DNA from: Liolophura sinensis
Lineage: Eukaryota > Mollusca > Polyplacophora > Chitonida > Chitonidae
Assembly: GCF_032854445.1 (NCBI RefSeq)
Contig: NC_088300.1
Location: forward strand, 7,628,001 to 7,692,000
Direction: 5' to 3'
Length of the DNA stretch: 64,000 bases
In this document: positions 35,995 to 46,242 of the stretch, in pieces
Layout: each line of letters begins with the position of its first letter
How positions within the stretch are numbered: position 1 is the stretch's first letter
Position numbers and translations under genes: made by a program
Notes under the pieces: model-generated
Database searches by the model: none
Seen by the model: the letters and a program-made list of their open reading frames with translations, nothing else
What the model was told of the DNA's origin: nothing

Positions 35995-37087
35995 ATATGT
36001 TTGACAATTGCGGTATAGTGTTGTCTCAAAAACTTGAAACAATTCAGCGAAGAGCTGCTCTTCTCTGTTCTGGGGGCCTACGTCGGATATCGTATAGGAA
36101 ATTATTAAATGAACTAAGATGGGAACCGCTTTATGTGAGACGTAGATCCCACAGAATTCTTCTTTTCCATAAAATTATAAATGGGCTATCGCCTCCTTAT
36201 TTGAAAAAATTACTACCATGCGGAAATGAAGCTGTCGTCAGTACATACAATCTACGAAATAAGCACAACATCCGTCTTCCCAAAGGTCGTATCCAGTTGT
36301 ACATGTCGTCATTTATTCCCCAAACAATTAAAGATTGGAATTCAATACCTCTCCACTTTCGTCACGACTCTCTAGAAAAGCTTAAATCCTATCTTAAACC
36401 TAGTTTTGTTGACAGCATTACTATTTCCGTACTGTACGATTCTTTTGTAACATTTTCCTCGATACTGCATTGTAGGATGCGGATGGGACTGAGCGCTCTT
36501 CACGCAGACTTATTTACCAATGGCCTTTCAGATGACCAGTCTTGCCATAAATGTAATTACAAATGTGAAAATTCTCATCATTTTCTTATTGAATGTCCCG
36601 CATATGCCGCTCAAAGGAAGCACATGTTCGACAGGTTTACTAAAACGATTTCTGCAAATGCTCACTTATCTATTTTCCTTCCGCATTGCTCAAAACATAT
36701 CTCAAATATTTTACTTTTTGGATCAAATGACCTATCTCTTGAAGACAATAAAACCATATTCTGTTCTGTGCACAAATTCATTCAAGATACTCGAAGATTT
36801 ATCCATCGTACTCACCAAGTAGTTCAAATAAGCTCCTTTTAAGGTACAAAGTGCTAAGACTGAAACCCATTCCTAAATCTGTTATATAATCGGTACTTAA
36901 TGAAGTATATGAGTGTGTGCAGTATTGGATGCCTATGTGTATTGTAAATATTGTAAATATTTTATTCTTCACTATCAAGTTTTGATTATATAAATGTATG
37001 ATGTATATAAGTTTGAGGAGACCCCCTAGTGACCCATGGGTTGTGGGATATCCTCAGTAAACAAATAAAGAATTAAATTAAATATGT
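35995..37087 (+). mobile_element. LINE-B: 5'-truncated LINE nested in LINE-A
   Basis: The frame 35997-36842 (about 275 intact codons of ORF2 C-terminus) has LETIQRRAALLCSGGLRRIS, PLYVRRRSHRILLFHKIING and a terminal Cys/His motif CHKCNYKCENSHHFLIEC, followed by a 3' UTR ending in AATAAAGAATTAAATTAA. ATATGT at 35995-36000 recurs at 37082-37087 as the target duplication; removing one copy plus the insert restores the LINE-A frame. The ORF tail is intact, so the insertion is relatively young. It is a different LINE clade from LINE-A (CR1/Jockey-type C-terminus). Confidence 0.85.
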
Positions 37088-38365
37088 GGTGATGAATATT
37101 CTCTCACAAACCCTGAAAAGTGTAACATCTTGGCTGACAATTTCTCTTATGTGTCTAGCTCAAACAATTTTGATGCTGACTTCTTGTCCCATAAAGGCGA
37201 TATAGAAAAAAATCGCCAATTTGACAACATTGCATTTGACGACATGCCAATTAATGAAGACGTTTCTCTTTTTGAGCTAAAACAGACCCTTCATACAACA
37301 AAGGGCTAGTCACCAGGTGAAGATGGTATTGTGTACTCGATGTTGAAGAATCTTCCAGACCAATGCCTCAATGTTTTACTTTCACTATACAATACCATTT
37401 GGATGAGTATGCAGCTACTTCTTGCCTGGAGACTGTTTACTGTTATTCATGTGGCTAAGCCTGGTAAGAACCCAGGCTCTTTTCCGCAGTCAAATCGTTC
37501 TATTGCTTTAACGTCTAATATGTGTAAGATTATGGAGAAAATGGTGAATACTCGCGTAACTTGGTTTTTAGATGAAAATGGCTTGCTTGCCAAACTACAG
37601 AGTGGATTCCATAAGAATCGATGTACTACTAACATGTGGTCACTTTAGAAAATACAATAAGACGTTCACTTATTAACAAAGAATATGTGCTTGCTGTCTT
37701 TTTAGATTTAGGAAAGGCATATGACATATTGTCTAGAGTGGGGGGGGGGGCTGCTTATTAAAATGCAAGCCATGGGTATAGGTGGTTAAATGTTGGGCTG
37801 GATGCGAAGTTTTTTCGTGAGATCGCTCCATCAGAGTTAGAATAAGTAGAGAGTATTCTAAGGTGGTATCAATTGGTAATGGCACTCCGCAAGGAAGTGT
37901 TCTTTCACCTGCACTGTTCAATATAGCAATAAATGAGTTGCCTAAGTTAATCCTAAACTGGACTGCTCTCTCTGTGCGGATGATAAAGCCGTTTGGTGCG
38001 TCTCTGGAAATCTATCTGAAGCTTCAAAGTACACCCAACAGAGACTTGATGAAGTCCTGAAGTGGAGTAAGTTGTGGGGATTCAAGTTCTCACACGTGAA
38101 AACAGAGTGTGCGATGTTTACTCGGAGGCGACCTAACTACTTACCCCTGCTATATCTTAAGGACAGGGTGCTTAAAGTCTCTTCCAAATTTAAATACCTG
38201 GGTATGATCATTGACAAGCACCTCACTTGGTCTGAAAATATCAATTTCATTATTGCAAAATGTCAAAAGGTCTTGAATATGATGCGCTGTATCTCCGGGA
38301 AATCATGGAGAGCAGATAAGACCAGTTCTTACTTCTATATAGAGCCCTTATCCGAACACGTTTAG
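37088..38365 (+). pseudogene. LINE-A ORF2, reverse transcriptase
   Basis: RT blocks appear in order: SPGEDGIVYSMLKNL (37309-37355), NPGSFPQSNRSIALTSNMCK and KLQSGFHKNRCTT (frame 37331-37648), GNGTPQGSVLSPALFN (frame 37863-38060), the catalytic CADD near 37974-37985 in another frame, and KYLGMIIDKHLTWSENI (frame 38072-38365). A run of ten G at 37741-37750 sits where the frame is lost. Confidence 0.8.
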
Positions 38366-38379
38366 ATTACTCGAAATAC

Positions 38380-39187
38380 CCGGATGCCGATAAGGTTGCG
38401 GTTGCCATAATCATCCCAGAACTTTATTATGGTAACAAGTCCACACCATCTGACTTCGTGTCTGTTTACTCTGCAGAGTGAACGGGTATTCTAATGGGTC
38501 TCCAGTTTCTTAACGTGTTTAAACCATTGAAATGTGTTATATTAAGTGACTCCCTATCTATCTTTAATCTTTAAAATGCCTGAATGTCATCAAATGCTTA
38601 CCACTTGTCCTTAAAGTTTTATACCTATATACTTCTGTAGGGCGCGAAGGAGTCTTTGTATTTTTTGAGTGGGTGCCGAGTCATGTAGGTGTCTCTGGTA
38701 ACGAGCGAGATGATGCACTGGCTAAGGCAGGCCTCTTAATGAAAGGTGTCACTCATGTAATACCCCTTTCTGTTTCAGAAGTGATTAACCAACTGCAAAG
38801 CTTTTTCGTTAGTTTGCGGCAGTGTGACTGGGATAATAACACGAAAGGAAGGTTTTTCCGGCAAATGTGTCCACTTTGTGAGCTCTCGGTTTGTGCAGCT
38901 TCCTACTATACGGGCCGATGTCCTTAATCACCCACTGGTCTCGGGTCATTTCCTAGTGAATTCATATTTACATAGATTCAGTCAGCATGACTCAGGTCTT
39001 TGTGAGACCTGTTAGAGGAAGATTCCATCTCACACCTGTTATTTCATTGCAAAATCTACAATAATGCAAGGAAAAACTTTTTTTTGCAGATCTAATTAAA
39101 GGTGGGGTCACTAACCCTTCCTCGGAAACCGTGTTCAGATCGTTACATAGTGAAAGCCTCCAGGCTGTTGCCTCCTTTTTACTGTGA
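38380..39187 (+). pseudogene. LINE-A ORF2, RNase H and C-terminal part
   Basis: Degenerate RNase H sequence starts near 38395; the end FEWVPSHVGVSGNERDDALA (38664-38723) is diagnostic. The C-terminal SGHFLVNSYLHRFS and CETC segment follows (frame 38824-39015). Several stops occur. Confidence 0.75.
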
Positions 39188-39958
39188 TGTAAGAAATTCT
39201 AGATAGTATGCAGATATTAGTTCAAGGTTTAATGAATTGATATAATATTGGCCTAATGATAACCTTTTCTCAGAGCTGAGTTCCCTTTCAGTTGTCTTTG
39301 CATCTCTGTCCGTCCACTCGTATATATGTATCTATGCGAAACCCTCCCTCTAACACCTGTGTTTATAAAGGAGACAAACCCAGATAATGAAATGATGTTT
39401 TTTCCCCGCATTGGCACATATCATGCTTGCGCATGTGGTTGCCATTCCTTTAAAATATATATATATATACTCTTCACTAACTTCCGCAAATAGGCGGTAC
39501 CTTGCCAGAACAGGTAAGATCGAGCCTAATATACATATTACTCTGCAGAGAATTTCAGATGTGTCATCGTCATCTAACAAATCAACAGAGTGAAGATTTT
39601 TGTTGAGGGTAAACGTTTTTTGTTAATGAACTTCATTTACACTGTATATGGTTTGGACACATGGGGGGAATTACTTAGAGGCCTTTGTTGAAGATTAGCC
39701 TGTGGCATTTTTGATAAAATATTGTTTTGTGACTATGCAGACAGTTTTAAATAAATAATTTAAATTCACTCTGTATGATTGTATCATAAGGTTACACCCC
39801 ACCACAACGATTGGGGAAGTGAATACTAGTATCACTTGGTCTGTCGGTAGACACAATTTTGTTCATATTGCTTTCATCAAAAATACTGCATTAATTTCGA
39901 TGCAAGTCCCCTGGACTTAAATTTACGCATACTTTATTTTAAGACCATTCTGTGATGA
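39188..39958. other. Flank of LINE-A, no gene seen
   Basis: Contains a short TA tract at 39456-39472 and, at 39516-39536, an exact repeat of 32728-32748. Confidence 0.35.
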
Positions 39959-40660
39959 TTATAAAATTACCACTCCACTCGTACAGATGTGAATTATAAA
40001 GTTACCACTCCACTCGTACAGATGTAAATTATAAAGTTACCACTCCACTCGTACAGATGTGAATTATAAAGTTACCACTCCACTCGTACAGATGTGAATT
40101 ATAAAGTTACCACTCCACTCGTACAGATGTGAATTATAAAGTTAACACTCCACTCGTACAGATGTGAATTATAAAGTTACCACTCCACTCGTACAGATGT
40201 GAATTATAAAGGTACCACTCCACTCGTACAGATGTGAATTATAAAGTTACCACTCCACTCGTACAGAGGTAAATTATAAAGTTACCACTCCACTCGTACA
40301 GATGTGAATTATAAAGTTACCACTCGACTCGTACAGATGTAAATTATAAAGTTACCACTCCACTCGTACAGATGTAAATTATAAAGTTAACACTCCACTC
40401 GTACAGATGTGAATTATAAAGTTACCACTCCACTCGTACAGATGTGAATTATAAAGTTACCACTCCACTCGTACAGATGTAAATTATAAAGTTACCACTC
40501 CACTCGTACAGATGTGAATTATAAAGTTACCACTCCACTCGTACAGATGTCAATTATAAAGTTACCACTCCACTCGTACAGATGTAAATTATAAAGTTAC
40601 CACTCCACTCGTACAGATGTGAATTATAAAGTTACCACTCCACTCGTACAGATGTGAATT
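39959..40660. repeat. 35-bp satellite array, 20 copies
   Basis: Unit of 35 bp (core GTTACCACTCCACTCGTACA) repeated about 20 times with only scattered substitutions and no length variation. It ends 221 bases before the GPCR-3 exon, so it lies in that gene's inferred intron or promoter region. The uniformity suggests recent expansion. Confidence 0.97.
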
Positions 40661-40881
40661 TAATATACCGCACAGATATCTATGAAGTTTTGTGCTATTT
40701 GCACATACCATTTCATCTCTATACATGTAGAGATGCAGGGGATCCTCTTGTTGGTTTGCTTTTGTTTGAATGTTTGTTGTAATGGTCATGATCCCTACAT
40801 TGAATGCCAACTGTTATAGATATATATGAAAATGTACGCATGAATAATGCGTTCCTGTTTTGAAACGTTGTTATTTTGTAG

Positions 40882-41988
40882 ATCCTCCACGTTAGCAATA
40901 GTGTTAAACATGACCTTAGTTCCGTGTTGGAGCAATATGTCAGCAGACGTTTTGAACGAGTTCATGAACACAACTTCACCTCAAGTGGTAACACTCCTGT
41001 GGAGAAGATTAGCTTTGATCACTCATGTGAGTTTGGGATGCTACCAGATCTGCTGGGATTAGCAGTTATCCTACTACGATGTTGCAATGACGTTGTTGGC
41101 TTTTCTGCCTTGCTGCTAAACTGCCTCGTCTTTGTTGCCACAACCAAAGCCTCTTCCGAAACCCTCAAATCCAAAGCACTGATCCCAAATTTTATTTTGA
41201 CGGACATCTTTTGGGCAGAGTCTTGCTACAATGTTCTGTTTTACACTCTTGAGGCATATGGTTTCCTGGAAGATCTCAACGTTGTCGCCTTCATTAACAA
41301 TCACATCGGACCAGCAATCATATACTCTCAGTTACTTTTCGCTCTGTATTTGATTGGATTGTGATCGACTACGCCCGTTCTCATACCGTTGACCTACCAT
41401 ACCGTCACCCTCGCCAAAGTCCTACTCATAGCCTTATCCTGGTTGGGAGCAGTTGCCCTGGCCTTACCGAGTGTCATCATTCCTTTCGTTGAAGCCCAGT
41501 ATGAGAAAAAATTCTTTCTAACGCTTAAATAAGGTTTCAAAAATTTCACTAATGACGCTCGAACCTACATCGCTACAATGATCAACGTGCTAATCTTTGC
41601 ACTGTACGTCGCCATATTTGTGGTACTGGACCTGCAGAAACGGTGTAATCGAGCTCTAAGAACGACGATTTCTGACAACAGAAAAACAACTTTGTTTCTG
41701 ACTCTGACGTATTTCCTCATCCACATTTCGTCTCTGTGTTTCTCTTTACCCGGGCCTATTTTCAAGTACATACGACTCAGCGTACCGAGGTCAGTTATGT
41801 CAGTGGATGTCAAGTCAGTCGTGAACCGCACACTGCTCAACCTTTACATCTTCAACAGCGTGGTTAACCCGATAATTCTTGGTTCTCGACTCAGGGTGAC
41901 TCGTCAGTATTTGTACGCTGTTCTTAAACCCCGGCGACATTCTACTAATAGAATCCCACGGGGGGCTAGACCCATGTGGGAATTTTAA
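40882..41988 (+). pseudogene. GPCR-3: full-length rhodopsin-like GPCR exon, disrupted
   Basis: The exon follows TTTTGTAG (AG 40880-40881), the acceptor shared with GPCR-1 and -2. The N-terminus (LNMTLVPCWSNM) changes frame near 40970; TM1 to TM3 are in the frame ending at 41364 (VVGFSALLLNCLVFVATTKA, NNHIGPAIIYSQLLFALYLI). Around the DRY position the sequence is altered by a net +1 then -1 shift, with TGA at 41362. After that TM4 is readable (ALSWLGAVALALPS), a TAA occurs at 41530, then TM5 to TM7 run in one frame to the stop at 41986-41988 (YVAIFVVLDLQKRC, VVNRTLLNLYIFNSVVNPII). Start ATG is at the NMT position only. Probably a pseudogene; otherwise well preserved. Confidence 0.85.
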
Positions 41989-42012
41989 CTGGAAGAACCT
42001 GTAATGGCCCGT

Positions 42013-42084
42013 CATATACTCTCAGTTACTTTTCGCTCTGTATTTGATTGGATTGTGATCGACTACGCCCGTTCTCATACCGTT
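42013..42084 (+). repeat. Exact 72-bp duplicate of the GPCR-3 TM3/DRY segment
   Basis: Bases 42013-42084 are identical to 41319-41390, including the altered DRY region. It lies 25 bases after the GPCR-3 stop. Confidence 0.95.
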
Positions 42085-42968
42085 ACATGTTACAACCTAT
42101 CAAGTGGTCATTTATCATGTACCGATAGAAAAATTCTCACGGGCATTTGAATCAGAACACATTTTATGTTAAATGCAATGATTTTTTCCCAGCCTGATAA
42201 AGATTTTAGAAAATAAAATAAATGAATACGGTGTTTTATGTTCATTGTGGACAGCGATAGTTGATTCCAAAGGCCATCACTTATGAAGTATATTTTCTTC
42301 TGATGGGTCTTGGTTAACATGTTTGAATCCTTTGTTTTCAATGCCAGTTTCTGAGAGAGGAGAGTCGAAATTCCACTGTTGGTAATAGACCTTTCCGAAC
42401 TGTCAATCAAGAACACGCAATTGACCAGCCATAAGCAATATTATTACACCTCACAGGGTTTCCATTGGCCAAGAGACAGTCACATGATATTCTGCAAAAC
42501 ATACTGTACATCGATCACGCGCCCAAGGAATGCAACGTTACGCTTACAATGTAATATCCCACGTTCACGAGGCAATATCCACGATCTCGTGCTAATATCC
42601 AACGATCACATGCTTTGATTCCACGGCAGTTATAGCAATAGCTCCTTTATAGACCTACAAATACGGCGATTTAAACACAACCAGAAAAGGCATCCCTTTT
42701 TTTTCGGTGTAATAAAACATATGGTGGATACTGTGGGAAGGCATATAACAAATTGTCAGCTTCGCCCTCGTTGAATGTCACTTCTCTCGGGCTGAGAATT
42801 TCTCATATCCCATTCCACAGTATGCACTATATGTATAATGTTGCAAGTAGACCAGCCGGATGTCCCACACATTGGTTATAAATGTTCAATTTTTCTGTGA
42901 CGTCATGACGTCATAATTACCTTGTCACGAGAAGGGGTGATGGGACATCGGGTGTGTCGGATTCATCC
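42085..42968. other. Intergenic, no gene seen
   Basis: Bases 42550-42617 have three imperfect copies of an AATATCC-ACGATC-CG-type unit of about 23 bp. No coding signal. Confidence 0.35.
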
Positions 42969-43839
42969 TTAAAGGTGGGCTCCCACACACAACCATTTTG
43001 ATTTCGATTCTCCATCAAGCTAGATTGTATCGTTGCGTGTGAGCGAAAAATTCGAATGCCACGTGTCGAATACGACGAGCTTCCGACTGAGTTGGATGAA
43101 TTAGGAAGTGTTCTCATTTCATTTAGAAAGAAAATGGCTTTGGCAAATCAAAATGCATTAACTAGGAGTCACGTGATGTTCATGATCCGTTTTATGCATT
43201 TTAGGATATTCATTAACTATTTTGAACGGTAACATGTGCACACGCTATAATGAATGCTTACTTTTAGCATGTTCAAGGTGTGTTTATTTTTCAAATACAC
43301 TTGTATGTTTCATAAATATATTAATTTATTTTATAAATACATGCAGTGTTTTATAAATATTCAAATTTTTTATATAAATGCAATAATTTATGTAGTAAAT
43401 TGAATGGGTTTAATTCTTAAACAGAGTGATTTAAAGTTTTCAATGTATGTAATCAACATTATAAAGCGATCTTATTATCAACTGTTGGATAAACATGTTA
43501 CAATTAAACTTAAAGCACGTTTATTATCTGTTACAAAGAGATGTTTAAATGTTAAACATTTGTTTTTCAGCGTGGTTCGTGAGAGTCTATATTCAAAAAT
43601 TCTTATTTTCTTTCTTTCTTCTTCCTCTTGTTGTGTAACACTGAAATGTTCACCAAAGCTGTACGTGAGAGATACAGTTTGAGTAAGTAAACCTTCAGAG
43701 GAAAAGGTCATTCCTAGCTATAACATACGGAACTTGTTTATGTCTTACAAGTGGGGGGTTTGTGTTTGGAATTTTAAGTCTTCCTCTCTAAAGCATCACA
43801 CAGGGTGGAATTGCGAAAAACGCCGGCATCCCTAGCCCT

Positions 43840-44070
43840 ACCATTTGCACCAACTTCTACATACAGAAACCTATAGTTAGCATCTACAGAGCCATAATAA
43901 TAATAATATTAACATTTTTATAGTTTCAGTAAGTAGAACCGCCTCCAGGGGAAACAATGACAACATGTTTGCCATCCATGGCACCGAGGCAATTGGGACA
44001 ATTCCATTTCTCCTCAAAGTCCTGGGCCTTTAAACCACTCATCCTCTGACTGTGGTACATAGCAAAGAAA
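43840..44070 (-). pseudogene. Harbinger transposase, catalytic-region fragment
   Basis: The minus strand encodes FEEKWNCPNCLGAMDGKHVV and then a P-GG-Y, NYK pattern, matching the N-C-GAiDGKHv-i core of PIF/Harbinger transposases. A stop follows shortly (after the GGGSTY residues), so the protein is broken. Confidence 0.75.
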
Positions 44071-45158
44071 GATAATAGTTATTTCAGTTTTGATTCGTGC
44101 GACCAAAGTCTGCAAGTGCAGGACATAGATACACTACTCTTAAGTGTGCAAGGTGATAGTATGCCTAAAGTGGAAGTAGAAGACCAGCTATTCTTGGAGA
44201 GAAATACGTCACCAGTTATGAATGTAACCGATGACACACCAAGAAGCAAGTCAATCGTAGTACCAGTGAAGAAGCAATCTTATGTCTTCAGTTAGTTCAT
44301 CAATTCAAGACCGGGAACACCGTCAACAAATTCAGCTTTCGTAAAATATGTTGCCTTAGAAATGACTGAAATGGATTCAAGTAATGGCAAACTAGTAAAA
44401 AGAGAAATATTTGATAAACTATGAAATACAGTGACTGACTTTGGCAATGATTTCATTTACTTCAATTTGGATTTGTTCTACAAACCTTTAAATATGTTAA
44501 GATAATCCAACATACAACAAAACAGCTAACTGTTTATTTGCATCCATTTCTGACGCAAGATACTGACCTCTCTAAATTATAAACCTTATTGCAGCTTCAA
44601 CCTAGACTCAGTGTATAGTGAAGATGACTCGACAGGTATCACGAACAATAGTGCTCACAGTATTGCCCAGAACTCGATACAAGTATATCGGCTCTTTGAA
44701 GGTACATCCTTAAACACTCTAAAAACATCTTATAATATTATCCTTCACGTTGTTATTTGCATCATGAAGATGATTCATATACTGAACGGGTCATGAAAAT
44801 ATTCTTTTCAGTCTTTGTCTACTTGTATCTGATGTTTGTTTTTGTTTTTGAAATGCCTGAATGCTTTGATACAAATAAGTCATCAATTTCTAAATGGTGT
44901 GCATGTGCATATTCAAACTTGTTTCGCTCTTATGGATTTCCTTTCATTACTTCCAGTTCTTACTTTACTGGATTATTTAAATATGCTCCATCATAACTGG
45001 CGCATAGATAAATAAATTGTTATTACTATACAAGAGGACGAATTTATTTATCGATAATACTAAAATTAACATGTACAGATTTTATCATATGTGTTATATG
45101 TAAATATAGGTAAACTGATATATGAGGTGTAAAGATACCTGGTAAGACGCCCTCTTGT

Positions 45159-45454
45159 TCATAGCTTATGGGTGCCTCCGTGGCTCAGTCGGTTAGCGTG
45201 CTAGCGCAGCGTAATGACCCAGGAGCCTCTCACCAATGCGGTCGCTGTGAGTTCAAGTCCAGCTCATGCTGGCTTCCTCTCCGGCCATAAGTGGGAAGGT
45301 CTGCCAGCAACCTGCGGATGGTCGTGGGTTTCCCCCGGGCTGTGCCCGGTTTCCACCCACCATAATGCTGGCCGCCGTCGTATAGGTGAAACATTCTTGA
45401 GTACGGCGTAAAACACCAATCAAATAAATAAATAAATAAATCATAGCTTATGGG
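45159..45454 (+). mobile_element. Main-family SINE, full length, nested in the Harbinger element, 14-bp target site duplication
   Basis: The duplication TCATAGCTTATGGG is at 45159-45172 and 45441-45454. The head has A-box-like GTGGCTCAGTCGGTTAGCG and B box GTGAGTTCAAGTCC; the body contains the CCCCCGGGCTGTGCCCGG palindromic core and the tail ATTCTTGAGTACGGCGTAAA followed by (AAAT)n. About 268 bp and little diverged; best reference copy in the window. Confidence 0.96.
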
Positions 45455-45864
45455 AATTCTATAGCTGTACAAACTGACCCTATGCTAACGAAGTTCTTTT
45501 GTGAAACTTCATTAACGCTATGTTTTCCATATCATACATGTATTATAAATCTTCCAGTTCTAAAACACAGTTTATCCTCTACATTGATATCCTTTACTTC
45601 TTAACACTGAAACACATTCCACATTACGAATGGTGCAATGGACAATGGCATTAATGTAGTTGTATTTTAAGCTTTGAGGAAATGTTATTAAAACAAACAG
45701 AACTCAGACAATATGTTTGTTCTGCCGGCTTATTGGTTTTGATTTTGATTTTAGATTCTTTACCTCTTTATATAATATTGCAGTACAATAATGGTTTCTC
45801 TCATCCTGGTGACCTGCTTCCGGATCTTATCCCCCCCCCCCTCCTCCCAACGTTCAGCAGGCTC

Positions 45865-46113
45865 TCAAAAGCGCCATGGTCCATCCTCAGGACATTTTTG
45901 AGTGCTGACGGATATCCGGGAAGTTAACTCTTTTAAAAGGCAAGAATACGCCCTACGTTTGGCAAGTTTGGAAATCCACTCCCTCACCCATTCTCGCTTT
46001 CGTTTTCTCTTTGAGAAAACAACGGTAGCCGCTGCTGCTGACAGGAGGGCAAGCTCAATTTCGTCATCACTGCTGTCAGTGTCACTTGACTCCATTTCGT
46101 CCGCGTTCTGCAT
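45865..46113 (-). pseudogene. Harbinger transposase, N-terminal part
   Basis: An 82-residue frame starts MQNADEMESSDTDSSDDE (acidic), then a basic stretch KRKREWVREWISKLAKRRAY and LLKELTSR, the typical N-terminus of PIF/Harbinger transposases. The frame ends before the catalytic domain. Confidence 0.65.
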
Positions 46114-46242
46114 GTAGATACGCGAGACATCATAGAAAAGATTCGACCGACCATAAGTAATATCGTCGTGTCTGCGCGGTTTCCGTCAAACTAAATCAAA
46201 CCAAAATCGGACATAAAAATCGTTGTGTGTGAGCCCACTTTA

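Larger units (their letters stand above)
32900..39187 (+). mobile_element. LINE-A: I-like non-LTR retrotransposon, degenerate, with nested insertions
   Basis: The order is ORF1 with CCHC knuckles (about 33.3-34.5 kb), then ORF2 with apurinic endonuclease (34.5-35.6 kb), reverse transcriptase (37.1-38.3 kb), RNase H (38.4-38.8 kb) and a C-terminal Cys/His region ending near 39187. An RNase H domain after the RT points to the I-like group. A SINE (34797-35078), a second LINE (36001-37081) and a TA tract (34613-34653) interrupt ORF2. Several stops and shifts make the copy dead. The 5' boundary is uncertain. Confidence 0.85.
42969..46242 (-). mobile_element. PIF/Harbinger-like DNA transposon with terminal inverted repeats
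   Basis: TTA at 42969-42971 and 46240-46242 brackets the element. The inverted ends read AAGGTGGGCTCCCACACACA (left) and AGTGGGCTCACACACAACG (right, complemented), continuing loosely for about 35 bp. Internally the minus strand has the transposase N-terminus (46113-45865) and catalytic-domain sequence (44070-43840). A plus-strand ORF remnant near 43057 and 44100-44300 may be the accessory Myb/MADF-type gene. Both coding parts are broken. Confidence 0.75.

Noticed and set aside
39959-40660. Regular direct repeats that could suggest a CRISPR array
   Set aside because: The repeats are head to tail with no unique spacers, in an animal genome; this is a satellite.
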